From NCBI RefSeq assembly GCF_903969135.1, contig NZ_LR824569.1:620001-684000 (forward strand): a stretch of 64,000 nucleotides of DNA, given 5' to 3'. The notes beneath the pieces are model-generated. The model worked only from the letters and a program-made list of their open reading frames with translations, made no database searches and was not told the origin of the DNA. Both the position numbers and the translations under genes were made by a program. Below are positions 43,707 through 52,062 of the stretch, in pieces. This DNA is from Chryseobacterium sp. JV274. Lineage in GTDB: Bacteria; Bacteroidota; Bacteroidia; Flavobacteriales; Weeksellaceae. The number at the start of each line of letters is the position of its first letter. Within the stretch, counting starts at the first letter, position 1.

Positions 43707-43794
43707 GCTCTCCGAATTCTCCTGACTTTGGAGCAAGTTCAAAGAAAATTATCTTATTTACCAGTTCAAAATCGGGAGACTTTGCGCAGTAGAG
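43707..43794. repeat. Hairpin repeat element, copy A
   Basis: About 88 bp from GCTCTCCGAA to GCGCAGTAG. The two arms TTCTCCTGACTTT and AAAATCGGGAGACTT are imperfect inverted repeats. It matches copy B (45660-45747) in the same orientation at roughly three quarters of bases. Copies A and B flank the DUF6119 gene. It also lies between convergent genes and could end transcription. Confidence 0.7.
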
Positions 43795-43828
43795 GCATAA
43801 TATTAATAAAATTGGTGACTGCATTAAC

Positions 43829-45448
43829 TTAATACATATCTCTAACCCAAGTCAACTTCACATTAAATCGCATAGCTTGCAAAGTTCTAATTTTGTCTTC
43901 CAAAGCCATTTTCGAAAAAAATGTTAATCTATCTTGTGATTTCTCATTAAGAATAAGATAGTGAACCGTAACATTATCAGGTTGATGAGAAAGATGATTT
44001 GCAACATCCGGTATGTGTACATTAACTGCTTCTGCATATTTACTCGTAAATTCTGCATATGATTTAGCTGACACATAACCTTGATTAAATAAGTGACTCA
44101 ATACCGAAGCGCCATAATTATACTTTACATGAAAAAAACTATTTTGATGGAGAACATCGCAAACTTCGAATCTATCTTCGTAAAGATTAATTTGTTTAGC
44201 TGCTTCATCAAACAAATAGCCATGAATGTGATTTGATAAATGTGTATTAAAGATATTTTCTTTATTAATTTTTGGATTTTGAGTAAGAGCTTGTTCAATA
44301 GCTTCTCTTATATTTTCTTTAATACGATCAGGAATAACAAATTCAGTATCAATGATCTCATCAATTGCATGACTAATACGATCATATTTATCTTTAGAAA
44401 CTTCAAACCACTCACCACCAGATAAGATATAATTTGTATTGTTTTCTTCAATTTCTCCATACAAGCATTCCAGAATAGACCACTCTTTAATAACATCTTC
44501 ATCTTCATTGAGAAAAAGAACCTTATCTTCATTGAGGACTTCAAAACTAGGCTGAGGATTTTTGGAGAGATAATCAGATAGAGATAATTCATCGTATAGC
44601 TCATCTCCGATTTTAATCGCTGCAACAAGGCTAAAATCATAGTCTATTTCAGGTTCAAACAAAAAGAACGCGTCAGTTGATATAATTAATTTGTTAGGTA
44701 ATTGTGCATTCAGATCCTGTGATTCTGTACTATTTAGAGGATATATTCCCTTAAATAGTTTTTTAATATCATTGGTGGAAACAGAATTATAAATATCTAA
44801 AAGCCTACTTAATTTTGGTTGAAGATATTGAAAACAAGGAATTTCAGTATCATTAAAAAGAAATTGAACATTTAACGAACTATACTTCCCTATCATTCTT
44901 GAAAAATCTTCTGATGCATAACTAATTACAGCTAGTTCTTTAAGAGCTTCATTATCCTCCATTGAAAGGAAGAGTTGATCATTTGATATGTCTGCCCCGT
45001 ATTGGCGCTGCTTATTAACAGGATTTGTTTCATTTACCCGACTATAAGCACTTTTTATCGTTGCTGTTAAATCATTGTTTAATAATTTATTAGCAGTATA
45101 AATTCCAAATGTTTTCTCTATTACATTCTTATTTATATTGAAACGCCCCAGCGTTCCAAAATTAATTGCAAAAATTCTATTTTGTACTTCAATAAATAAA
45201 GTTACACCAGAACTTTGGTTAGATGGGAAATCACTAGCAAAATTCCCAACAATTTTATTTTTTAAATTCTCAACCCACTTAGGTTCACTGTAGCTACCTA
45301 ACTTTTTATAAAGGATAGCATTGAGATCTCCTTTATTGAAATTGATTTCATTGTCTTGCCTATAATTTTCAATAAATGTTTCAGGAGCTGCAATGTTTAA
45401 ATTATTTTTTAAAAGAACTACATTTAATTTTATTTTCTTTTTAGCCAT
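43829..45448 (-). CDS. DUF6119/TIGR04141-like sporadically distributed protein
   Basis: 539 residues, soluble, very AT-rich. Family features match in order: MAKKKIKLNVVLLKNN near the start, FAINFGTLGRFNINKNVIEKTFGIYTANKLL (~93-123), a conserved FEVCDVLHQNSFFHVKYNYGASVLSHLFNQGYVSA (~427-461), and the ending LTFFSKMALEDKIRTLQAMRFNVKL. The family is scattered among bacteria and often found in accessory or defence regions; function unknown. Its gene lies between repeat copies A and B and points towards the trypsin-like protease gene, suggesting one acquired unit. Confidence 0.78.
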   Translation of the reverse strand: MAKKKIKLNVVLLKNNLNIAAPETFIENYRQDNEINFNKGDLNAILYKKLGSYSEPKWVENLKNKIVGNFASDFPSNQSSGVTLFIEVQNRIFAINFGTLGRFNINKNVIEKTFGIYTANKLLNNDLTATIKSAYSRVNETNPVNKQRQYGADISNDQLFLSMEDNEALKELAVISYASEDFSRMIGKYSSLNVQFLFNDTEIPCFQYLQPKLSRLLDIYNSVSTNDIKKLFKGIYPLNSTESQDLNAQLPNKLIISTDAFFLFEPEIDYDFSLVAAIKIGDELYDELSLSDYLSKNPQPSFEVLNEDKVLFLNEDEDVIKEWSILECLYGEIEENNTNYILSGGEWFEVSKDKYDRISHAIDEIIDTEFVIPDRIKENIREAIEQALTQNPKINKENIFNTHLSNHIHGYLFDEAAKQINLYEDRFEVCDVLHQNSFFHVKYNYGASVLSHLFNQGYVSAKSYAEFTSKYAEAVNVHIPDVANHLSHQPDNVTVHYLILNEKSQDRLTFFSKMALEDKIRTLQAMRFNVKLTWVRDMY

Positions 45449-45659
45449 CTGATTATTGATTTAATTGATTATAAATAACACTTATGATTTAAAATTAAGA
45501 GCTTTATTAATTAAGACTTATACTGGAAATTAAAAAACTACACTACAAATATCATTATATAGAATGTATTTACTTTATGGTTTTCCGTAAGTAAAGATTA
45601 AAATAAAGTTTTCTACATGTTCTAATTTTGACCAATTACATAATTCAGTCACTGCACTA

Positions 45660-45747
45660 GCTCTCCGAAGTCTCCCCGACTTTCAAGCAAGTTTAAAGGA
45701 AACAATCTTATTTACTAGCCCAAAGTCGGGAGACTTTGCACAGCAGA
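45660..45747. repeat. Hairpin repeat element, copy B
   Basis: From GCTCTCCGAA to CAGCAGA. The inverted arms AGTCTCCCCGACTTT and AAAGTCGGGAGACTT are nearly perfect. It shares orientation with copy A, and its right half recurs as copy C at 46917-46972. Confidence 0.75.
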
Positions 45748-45759
45748 AATTAAAACAAA

Positions 45760-45790
45760 AAAAATCCCAGCTTTCGTTGGGATTTTTTAA
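45760..45790. terminator. Hairpin terminator
   Basis: AATCCCAGC, TTTC loop, GTTGGGATT with one G-T pair, A-run before and T6 after. On the minus strand the loop is GAAA. It would serve the esterase transcript from the right, or transcripts from the left. Confidence 0.7.
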
Positions 45791-45830
45791 GCAAAATAAT
45801 ATCTAATCCTGTATTCTTATAAGGTTTATA

Positions 45831-45926
45831 TTATTTTTTCACCAGCTCTACTCTACGGTTTTGCGCCTTCCCTTTTTCATAACTATTATCTGTATATCCG
45901 TTAGTAAATACCTGTAAAACGTACAA
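45831..45926 (-). pseudogene. OmpA-like C-terminal remnant
   Basis: The minus strand encodes VFTNGYTDNSYEKGKAQN, then RRVELVKK and stop, with an in-frame TGA just upstream of the fragment. GYTDN and GxAQNRRVEL are the last motifs of the OmpA peptidoglycan-binding domain, normally ~40 residues apart, so the middle of the domain is deleted. No start codon is available; it is a dead fragment. Confidence 0.75.
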
Positions 45927-45941
45927 TCAGCTGTGGCAACT

Positions 45942-46859
45942 TTATGCCCCCATATGTTTTAATATCCAGTTTAAACATTCTTTAGAATCCATGATACTCC
46001 AGGAATGAGGATGTCTTGTACCGTCCGGACGAATTCCACGATCATTGGTGATGACAAGATCAGCGTTTTTGTGGCCTTTTAGTCGTAATAGATTAATCAT
46101 AGCTGTAATATCTGCCACATTAAGGTCGTAAATATCCCTTCCTCTGTTTTCCATCTGCCATATAATCCCGGGTTCTGTATAAATCAGAATAGGGATATTC
46201 ACAAGATATTTTGCATTGCCGCCATCTTTTTCACGATAAGAAAACATGGATTCTCTTACGTAATTGGCTCTGTTTTTATCCGGTGTACCCATAGCATCAA
46301 CCATTTCAGCAGTTAAATATTTAGCTTCATTAGTTCCAATATCAGAATAGTTTCTTTCCATCTCTCTCTGCAATCTGTAATACATATTCTCGTAATCTAA
46401 CGGTAGGTCAAGAGCGAATACAGAATTGGGTATAAAATAGGTGTTTTTGTCCCTGATTGCCCTTTCAGCATAGGTAAAAGCCAGCATTCCACCGCCGGAA
46501 AGTCCTCCCATTGATATTTTATCTTTGGAAATTTTATGCTTTTCCACTGTATCTTTTACCATTCTGTCTAAAAACTTCTGCTCTATATGAAATCCAAAAT
46601 CCCCATCTTCCCAGGTTGGGAGTAATACGATAAGATTCTTCTCCAATGCCAGATCATCCAGATTAATCTGATTCATTACTTTTTCGCCATTTTCACCTCC
46701 ACCCGGTAAAATAACAAGTATTCCTTCAGGTTTATCCTTCGGAAGTAATTTCAAATAATGGTTCTGAGTATCTTTAAAAGTGATTTTTTCAGGAGTCTGC
46801 CCAAAAAGGTTAGTACAAAATAGGCCCAGGAGAAGGGTAAAGCATCTGATGTTCATCAT
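45942..46859 (-). CDS. Alpha/beta-hydrolase fold esterase-like protein, secreted
   Basis: 305 residues with a signal peptide cut after LFGQ (about residue 21). The core has ILVILPGGGENGE (oxyanion region), S121 in GGLSGGGMLAFTY as nucleophile elbow, and a late Asp/His pair in ITNDRGIRP and RHPHSWS. The fold is the poly-hydroxybutyrate depolymerase / Esterase D-like group. It probably hydrolyses an ester or small peptide bond in the periplasm. The gene sits between repeat copies B and C, so it may belong to the same island, although its composition is closer to core genes. Confidence 0.82.
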   Translation of the reverse strand: MMNIRCFTLLLGLFCTNLFGQTPEKITFKDTQNHYLKLLPKDKPEGILVILPGGGENGEKVMNQINLDDLALEKNLIVLLPTWEDGDFGFHIEQKFLDRMVKDTVEKHKISKDKISMGGLSGGGMLAFTYAERAIRDKNTYFIPNSVFALDLPLDYENMYYRLQREMERNYSDIGTNEAKYLTAEMVDAMGTPDKNRANYVRESMFSYREKDGGNAKYLVNIPILIYTEPGIIWQMENRGRDIYDLNVADITAMINLLRLKGHKNADLVITNDRGIRPDGTRHPHSWSIMDSKECLNWILKHMGA

Positions 46860-46916
46860 TAAATAGGTTATTAGTGGTTATAACGCTGATTCCCAAAAAA
46901 TATTTGATTCATAAAA

Positions 46917-46972
46917 AAGGAAACAATCTTATTGACTGGCTCAAAGTCGGGAAGCTTTAAACAACAGGAAAT
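46917..46972. repeat. Hairpin repeat element, partial copy C
   Basis: AAGGAAACAATCTTATTGAC through ACAGGAAATAAAA matches the right half of copy B with a few substitutions. The left arm is missing. It ends directly before the ceramidase-like gene's stop codon. Confidence 0.7.
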
Positions 46973-46981
46973 AAAAACCAC

Positions 46982-47701
46982 CTATGTCTTCCTAATTGTA
47001 TTCCGCGTAAGACTGATATAATTAAACATACAAAATGTTGCTGCCGCCCCGAAAGTATGCCATAAAAAGTGGGTTCCGAAACTGAACCATTCCCATTTAT
47101 CAACGATACGGAAGGTCAATGCAAAAACAAATGACAGTACAGCAAAGCCTACCCATTTACCAGCTTTCCATTGAGTATACATCAAATAACGCAATACCGA
47201 GAAAACTACAAATGAAGCCATGATTGCATAATTTAGGTTGATGAAAAGTGAAGGATTATCTATCAAAATCCAGTTTCTCAAAGCAAACATAAGCAGTACA
47301 TATACGAGAACCATTACAACAGCATAATACCATTTCGTACTCTGTGCTATAAAATAAAATCCGGCAGACAGGCAGAGCAACATAATGGGCAGCCAATCCA
47401 TCATAATAAATACCGGCCATTGTCTGAATGAATGATAAACAGTTCCCCCTATGGCACCAATATATAATAAAACCAAACAGTAGGTTAAAAAAGGATATTG
47501 TTTAAAATTACCTTTCATTTTAAGGGTCCAAAAAATGGCTATGGCTAAAAAAAATACAGCTGTCACCGCATTTAACGGCTCAGGAAAAAACTGAGCCATA
47601 TCTGTTTCTTTATATAACATGCCTCCGTCCGGAGGTAAATGATGTATTGGCATTATCCTTTTATATTTGTTCATAGGCATGCTGTAGAACGCAAAATGCA
47701 A
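46982..47701 (-). CDS. Ceramidase-like seven-helix membrane protein (CREST superfamily)
   Basis: 239 residues from the first ATG; an internal start at 47653 (MPIHHLPPDGG) is possible and would give 223 residues. Seven membrane helices. Metal-ligand positions typical of alkaline ceramidase / CREST hydrolases are present: FFPEPLNAV near helix 1, GTVYHSF (His) with MMDWLPI (Asp) in the middle, and HFLWHTFG (HxxxH) in the last helix. It may hydrolyse amide-linked lipids such as ceramides or capnine-type sulfonolipids; that link is inferred. A broken second copy is at 32648. Confidence 0.78.
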   Translation of the reverse strand: MHFAFYSMPMNKYKRIMPIHHLPPDGGMLYKETDMAQFFPEPLNAVTAVFFLAIAIFWTLKMKGNFKQYPFLTYCLVLLYIGAIGGTVYHSFRQWPVFIMMDWLPIMLLCLSAGFYFIAQSTKWYYAVVMVLVYVLLMFALRNWILIDNPSLFINLNYAIMASFVVFSVLRYLMYTQWKAGKWVGFAVLSFVFALTFRIVDKWEWFSFGTHFLWHTFGAAATFCMFNYISLTRNTIRKT

Positions 47702-47825
47702 ACAGAGCCGGTTTTATTTAACATGAGTAAATTATTCTAAAATACTTATTTATTTCTCAAAATATTGAAATCTGATGTAATTTTTTAATTAATTCTTTAT
47801 AAACACTTTTTCCGGCGCATAATCA

Positions 47826-48413
47826 TCAGTTTTTGATCCGCCGCTGACGGATTTTACTTAAGAATTGCGGAGTGATTCCAAGATAGGAAGCAATCTGTGT
47901 ATTGGGAAGCCTGTTGGCCAGCTGAGAATAATGTTTAAGAAAAAATTCATATTTTTCTTCTCCTGTTGCACTTATATTTTGAAGTACCCGATTTTGGAGC
48001 TCGATGAATTTCTGTTCGATAATTATTCTGAAGTTTCTGTCGAATTTGGGATAATAAGTATAAAGAAACCAAAGATCATTTTTTTCAATCTGCAAAACAG
48101 TGGAAGTTTCAAGAGCCGCAATATACAATTGACTTGGTTTTTTATGATGAAAACTGTCTATATCCACAATCCAGTCATTCTCTGCCGCAAACTGGAGATT
48201 ATGTTCTTCGCCGTTACCATCTATATTGTACATTTTTAAACATCCTGAGACAACAAATGTATAATATTGACACACTTCATTTTCTTTCAGAATAAACTGT
48301 TTTCGTTTGATTCTCCTTTCAACAAAACGTTCATTCAACAATTCAATTTCTTTCTTTGAAAGCGGAATATAGCTTTTAAAATATTCTACAAGCGGAATGG
48401 TTTCTTTTGACAT
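47826..48413 (-). CDS. Crp/Fnr family transcriptional regulator
   Basis: 195 residues. Residues ~25-115 are a cyclic-nucleotide-binding-like beta roll (FILKENEVCQYYTFVVSGCLKMYNIDGNGEEHNLQFAAENDWIVD), and the C-terminus holds a helix-turn-helix: LPNTQIASYLGITPQFLSKIRQRRIKN. No cysteine cluster for an iron-sulfur centre is seen, so Fnr-type oxygen sensing is unlikely. Members of this Bacteroidota group often act next to their target; the divergent partner is unclear here. It is probably a single-gene unit. Confidence 0.9.
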   Translation of the reverse strand: MSKETIPLVEYFKSYIPLSKKEIELLNERFVERRIKRKQFILKENEVCQYYTFVVSGCLKMYNIDGNGEEHNLQFAAENDWIVDIDSFHHKKPSQLYIAALETSTVLQIEKNDLWFLYTYYPKFDRNFRIIIEQKFIELQNRVLQNISATGEEKYEFFLKHYSQLANRLPNTQIASYLGITPQFLSKIRQRRIKN

Positions 48414-48765
48414 TGTAAATAAAACTTGTTATATAGATTCTGAATAAATCACCATAACAATATATCAAAAAAAACTGAACAGATACACATATGAAAAGCT
48501 TCAAAAAAAATAATATCAAAATATAAGCTCAACAATGTTCTTTTTTATATCAACAATCATAAAACAATATGCAGAAGCTCAAAAAACAGATTATTTGTGA
48601 AAAAAATATAATATTTGAACGTAAGAAATCACCCATAAGAAAAATATTTGAAAAAATAAATACCTTACTTTCTGGCATAACAAAATTTATCTGATTATAT
48701 TGCATCTGTCTATTAATAAGTGTTTCCCCCACTGAACAGACCAATGTATATACTTTTAAAAGCCG
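48414..48765. other. Gene-free interval
   Basis: About 350 bp, AT-rich, between divergent genes. No open frame of useful length, RNA gene or strong hairpin was found; it presumably holds the promoters of both neighbours. Confidence 0.5.
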
Positions 48766-49527
48766 ATGAAAGAATTACAAAAACTCACCAAAGATCAATT
48801 ATACAAAAAACTCAAAGAAAAATCTGAAAATCTATATACCATTGCCCATGAAGCGCTGGAAAATAATTTCTTTAATGAAAGTTCTTTAGATGAAGAAAGT
48901 CTTGCCGAGTTTCTTGAAATGCTGGATGAGGAAACAGCAGAAAAAATAAAAGATGCTTCCCTTCACATTAATAATGAAAATGACGCTCCAGAGATTGTCC
49001 TCATAGAGAACGAAAACAGCACTTCCCTTGAATTGATTACCGATGAAAATGAGGGCTATAAAATCATTTTCATAGAAGGTGACATTCATTTATCCGAAAC
49101 CCTTTTTGTTGAAGACTATATCGTTCTTATTGCAACAGGTAATATACAGGCAGAAAATATTATCATCAACGGTTCACTGTACTGTTCCGGAAATGTTACC
49201 AGCAAAGTATTATTCGGAGCATCTGGTAATGATAATGAAACGTATATCGGTGGAAGTATTATGACTTCTCTGATTGCAGAAAACGGACATTATACGGTTG
49301 CAGAAGGCAATATATATTCCAGGTATTTAATTAGTTTTCATAACGAAATAACAGGAAAAACCGGAAAGTTCATCGAAAATATCAGCATGGAAAAACCAAG
49401 TGAAATTGGACTGTTGAATCCCGAAATTCTTGACGAAGACGGATATTTTGATGAAGATTCTTTTTTAAACTTTATTGATACCAATCCTCCGGATGCCTTA
49501 TTTGTAAAACCTACTAACTTATTTTGA
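48766..49527 (+). CDS. Polymer-forming/beta-helix-like protein, unknown role
   Basis: 253 residues, soluble, very acidic, no signal peptide. Residues 1-75 are helical. Residues ~85-200 read as stacked short strands with regular hydrophobic spacing (KIIFIEGDIHLSETLFVEDYIVLIATGNIQAENIIINGSLYCSGNV, then FGASGNDNETYIGGSIMTSLIAENGHYTVAEGNIYSRYL), a pattern like bactofilins or other right-handed beta-helices. The tail is acidic (LDEDGYFDEDSF). I do not recognise a named family. A cytoplasmic scaffold is possible but unproven. Confidence 0.65.
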   Translation: MKELQKLTKDQLYKKLKEKSENLYTIAHEALENNFFNESSLDEESLAEFLEMLDEETAEKIKDASLHINNENDAPEIVLIENENSTSLELITDENEGYKIIFIEGDIHLSETLFVEDYIVLIATGNIQAENIIINGSLYCSGNVTSKVLFGASGNDNETYIGGSIMTSLIAENGHYTVAEGNIYSRYLISFHNEITGKTGKFIENISMEKPSEIGLLNPEILDEDGYFDEDSFLNFIDTNPPDALFVKPTNLF

Positions 49528-49628
49528 TACATCCCACAGCAACAGATTGTTATAAACCAGAACTCTAAAGACTTTTCATCACTGTTTATAATCAGGAGAA
49601 AAAATTTTTTTCTGAAAAAACTTTAGAA

Positions 49629-49636
49629 TAACTTTG
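49629..49636 (+). promoter_or_regulatory. -7 element of radical SAM gene
   Basis: TAACTTTG matches TAnnTTTG and lies 13 bp before the TTG start at 49650, so the transcript would have a very short leader. Confidence 0.45.
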
Positions 49637-49649
49637 CAAAAAATTTCTG

Positions 49650-51839
49650 TTGAAAGACCTGCTTCTTATTACTCCGCCTTTTACACAACTTAACACTCCT
49701 TATCCTGCAACTGCTTATATTAAAGGATTTTTAAATACCAAAAATATTTCCGGTTATCAGGTAGATTTGGGGATTGATGTTATTTTGGAATTATTTTCAA
49801 AAGACGGAATTCAGAAGGTTTTCAGCAAAAAAACTGATCTTCATGATACCTCTGAAAATTCTCAGAGAATCTATGCCTTAAGAGAAGAATATATCAAAAC
49901 CATAGATCAGGTTATTCTGTTTTTACAGGACAAAACGCCCACTTTGGCAAGACAGATCTGCAGTATGAACTTCCTTCCTGAAGCTTCCCGTTTCAACCAG
50001 CTGGATGATATGGAATTTGCTTTTGGAAATATGGGTCTGCAGGACAAAGCCAAACATCTGGCAACCTTATACTTAGAAGACATATCTGATTATATTGTTG
50101 AAAATATTGATCCTGATTTTGGTTTCAGCAGATATGCTGAACGTCTCGGAAAAAGTGCCAATTCTTTTGATGAATTGTATTCAAAATTATCTGGAGGCTC
50201 AACATTTATTGATGAATTTACTTTAAAAATTCTTCGTGAAAAAATAGAAACGGTTCAGCCGAAACTGGTTTGCTTTTCAATCCCTTTTCCCGGCAATCTG
50301 TACTCTGCTTTCAAATGTGCGCAATGGATCAAAATGAATCACCCTCACATCAAAATTGCGATGGGTGGAGGTTTCCCCAACACCGAATTAAGAGAAATTA
50401 AAGATCAGAGAGTTTTTGAATTCTTTGATTTTATTACCCTAGATGATGGCGAACTTCCTATTGAACTTCTTCATCAAAATTTAGAAATTTCCAATGGAGA
50501 AGGTGAATTTAAAAGAACTTTTCTTCTCGAAAATAATGAAGTTGTTTATAAGAATAATTCAAAAAGACACGACTACAAACAGGCTGATATCGGTACTCCG
50601 GATTATACAGATCTAAGACTGGATCAATATATTTCCGTTATCGAAATCGCCAATCCCATGCACAGTTTATGGAGTGACGGAAGATGGAACAAACTCACGA
50701 TGGCCCATGGATGCTATTGGGGAAAATGTACATTCTGTGATATTTCTTTAGACTATATCAAAATCTACGAGCCTATTTCTGCTAAGATCCTGGTAGACCG
50801 AATTGAAGAATTGATCAGAACAACAGGTGAAACAGGATTCCATTTTGTGGATGAAGCTGCACCGCCTGCTTTGATGAGAGAGGTTGCTTTGGAAATTCTC
50901 CGAAGAAATCTTGTCGTTACCTGGTGGACGAATATCCGTTTTGAAAAAAGCTTCACCAGAGACTTATGCTACCTCCTGAAACTTTCGGGATGTGTTGCTG
51001 TTTCCGGAGGACTTGAAGTGGCCAGTGACCGATTGCTGAAATTAATTGACAAAGGAGTTTCTGTAGAACAGGTTGCCAACGTAACAAGAAATTTTACAGA
51101 AGCCGGAGTTATGGTGCATGCATATCTGATGTATGGCTACCCTACCCAAACCGTTCAGGAAACAGTTGATTCTTTGGAAATGATCCGGCAGATGTTTGAA
51201 ATGGGAATTCTTCAAAGTGGTTTCTGGCATCAGTTTGCAATGACTGCCCATTCTCCTGTTGGAATGAAGCCTGAGGATTTTGGAGTAATTCCTATAAAAC
51301 AGGAAATTCTGTTTGCCAATAATGATATAGACTTTCAGGATAAAACCGGAATTGATCATAACAAGTTCAGTTTCGGATTGAAAAAATCTTTATTCAATTT
51401 TATGCATGGAGTGAATTTTGAACTGCCACTTCAGGAATGGTTTGATTTTAAAATTCCAAGAACAACTATTCATCCGGATTATATCCACGACTGTCTTTTA
51501 GAAGATGGGCAGTTTCAACTGAAGACCAATTCGAAAGTTGTCTTTCTGACCAAAAATGTAATCGCTGAGAATCGCGTAAAAAATAAAAAGAAATACTCTG
51601 GTACATATACGATCCTTACATTCCACCTAAAAACCAATATTGTAAAGGTTGAACTGGAACAGGAAAAGGCAGAATGGCTGATGAATGTATTGGAAGAAAA
51701 TTCTATTGAAAACTCAAAAAAACCTACTATTCAACAACTTAAGAATCACTTTGAAGAGAATTTTGAAGATTTTGAGCTATTCTGGTTCTCAAAACCAATG
51801 CAGCAGTTGAAGGAAAATGGAGTGATTTTAAGTTTATAA
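49650..51839 (+). CDS. B12-binding-type radical SAM protein
   Basis: 729 residues from a TTG start; there is no upstream in-frame ATG. Residues ~1-280 contain a cobalamin-binding-like Rossmann region (PKLVCFSIPFPGNLYSAFKCAQWIK, KIAMGGGFPNTELREI). The radical SAM core follows from ~345: the cluster ligands are C355, C360 and C363 in GCYWGKCTFC, a CX4CX2C spacing rather than CX3CX2C. Later core marks are FVDEAAPPALMREV, WTNIRFEK and SGGLEVASDRLLKLIDKGV. It should use S-adenosylmethionine for a radical methylation or rearrangement; the substrate is unknown. The gene stands alone. Confidence 0.88.
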   Translation: MKDLLLITPPFTQLNTPYPATAYIKGFLNTKNISGYQVDLGIDVILELFSKDGIQKVFSKKTDLHDTSENSQRIYALREEYIKTIDQVILFLQDKTPTLARQICSMNFLPEASRFNQLDDMEFAFGNMGLQDKAKHLATLYLEDISDYIVENIDPDFGFSRYAERLGKSANSFDELYSKLSGGSTFIDEFTLKILREKIETVQPKLVCFSIPFPGNLYSAFKCAQWIKMNHPHIKIAMGGGFPNTELREIKDQRVFEFFDFITLDDGELPIELLHQNLEISNGEGEFKRTFLLENNEVVYKNNSKRHDYKQADIGTPDYTDLRLDQYISVIEIANPMHSLWSDGRWNKLTMAHGCYWGKCTFCDISLDYIKIYEPISAKILVDRIEELIRTTGETGFHFVDEAAPPALMREVALEILRRNLVVTWWTNIRFEKSFTRDLCYLLKLSGCVAVSGGLEVASDRLLKLIDKGVSVEQVANVTRNFTEAGVMVHAYLMYGYPTQTVQETVDSLEMIRQMFEMGILQSGFWHQFAMTAHSPVGMKPEDFGVIPIKQEILFANNDIDFQDKTGIDHNKFSFGLKKSLFNFMHGVNFELPLQEWFDFKIPRTTIHPDYIHDCLLEDGQFQLKTNSKVVFLTKNVIAENRVKNKKKYSGTYTILTFHLKTNIVKVELEQEKAEWLMNVLEENSIENSKKPTIQQLKNHFEENFEDFELFWFSKPMQQLKENGVILSL

Positions 51840-51941
51840 AAATTTTCAATTTTTTCTCAGGGATTTTTAAAAATAGGAAGTTTTGTGCTTTTTTATATCC
51901 TATGGGATGATTAAGCTCCGTTTTACTTTATGAAAATTATT

Positions 51942-51997
51942 TTGGCTGAAGCCAATTGTCACTTTATTAAACGAACAAACGGGCTAAAGCCCGTTTC
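51942..51997. repeat. REP-like palindromic element
   Basis: GGCTGAAGCC (51943-51952) is followed by AAACGGGC, TAAA, GCCCGTTT (51977-51996), a perfect hairpin. GGGCTAAAGCCC-type sequences recur in Bacteroidota intergenic DNA. It lies between convergent genes. Confidence 0.6.
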
Positions 51998-52062
51998 TAT
52001 TAAATATTATTTCTCTCGAATACAGATTACAAATTTTACAAATCTGTTTTCTCTTTAAAGCA

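Larger units (their letters stand above)
45449..45941. other. Interval with repeat copy B, terminator and OmpA remnant
   Basis: A 490-bp gap without an intact gene. From left: AT-rich DNA upstream of the DUF6119 gene (45449-45655), repeat copy B (45660-45747), a hairpin terminator (~45760-45790) and an OmpA C-terminal remnant (45831-45926). Confidence 0.7.

Noticed and set aside
42135..45448. Assigning the island to a named defence system
   Set aside because: No set of genes here matches a named system I can support; only a trypsin fold, an HTH and a sporadic family are visible.
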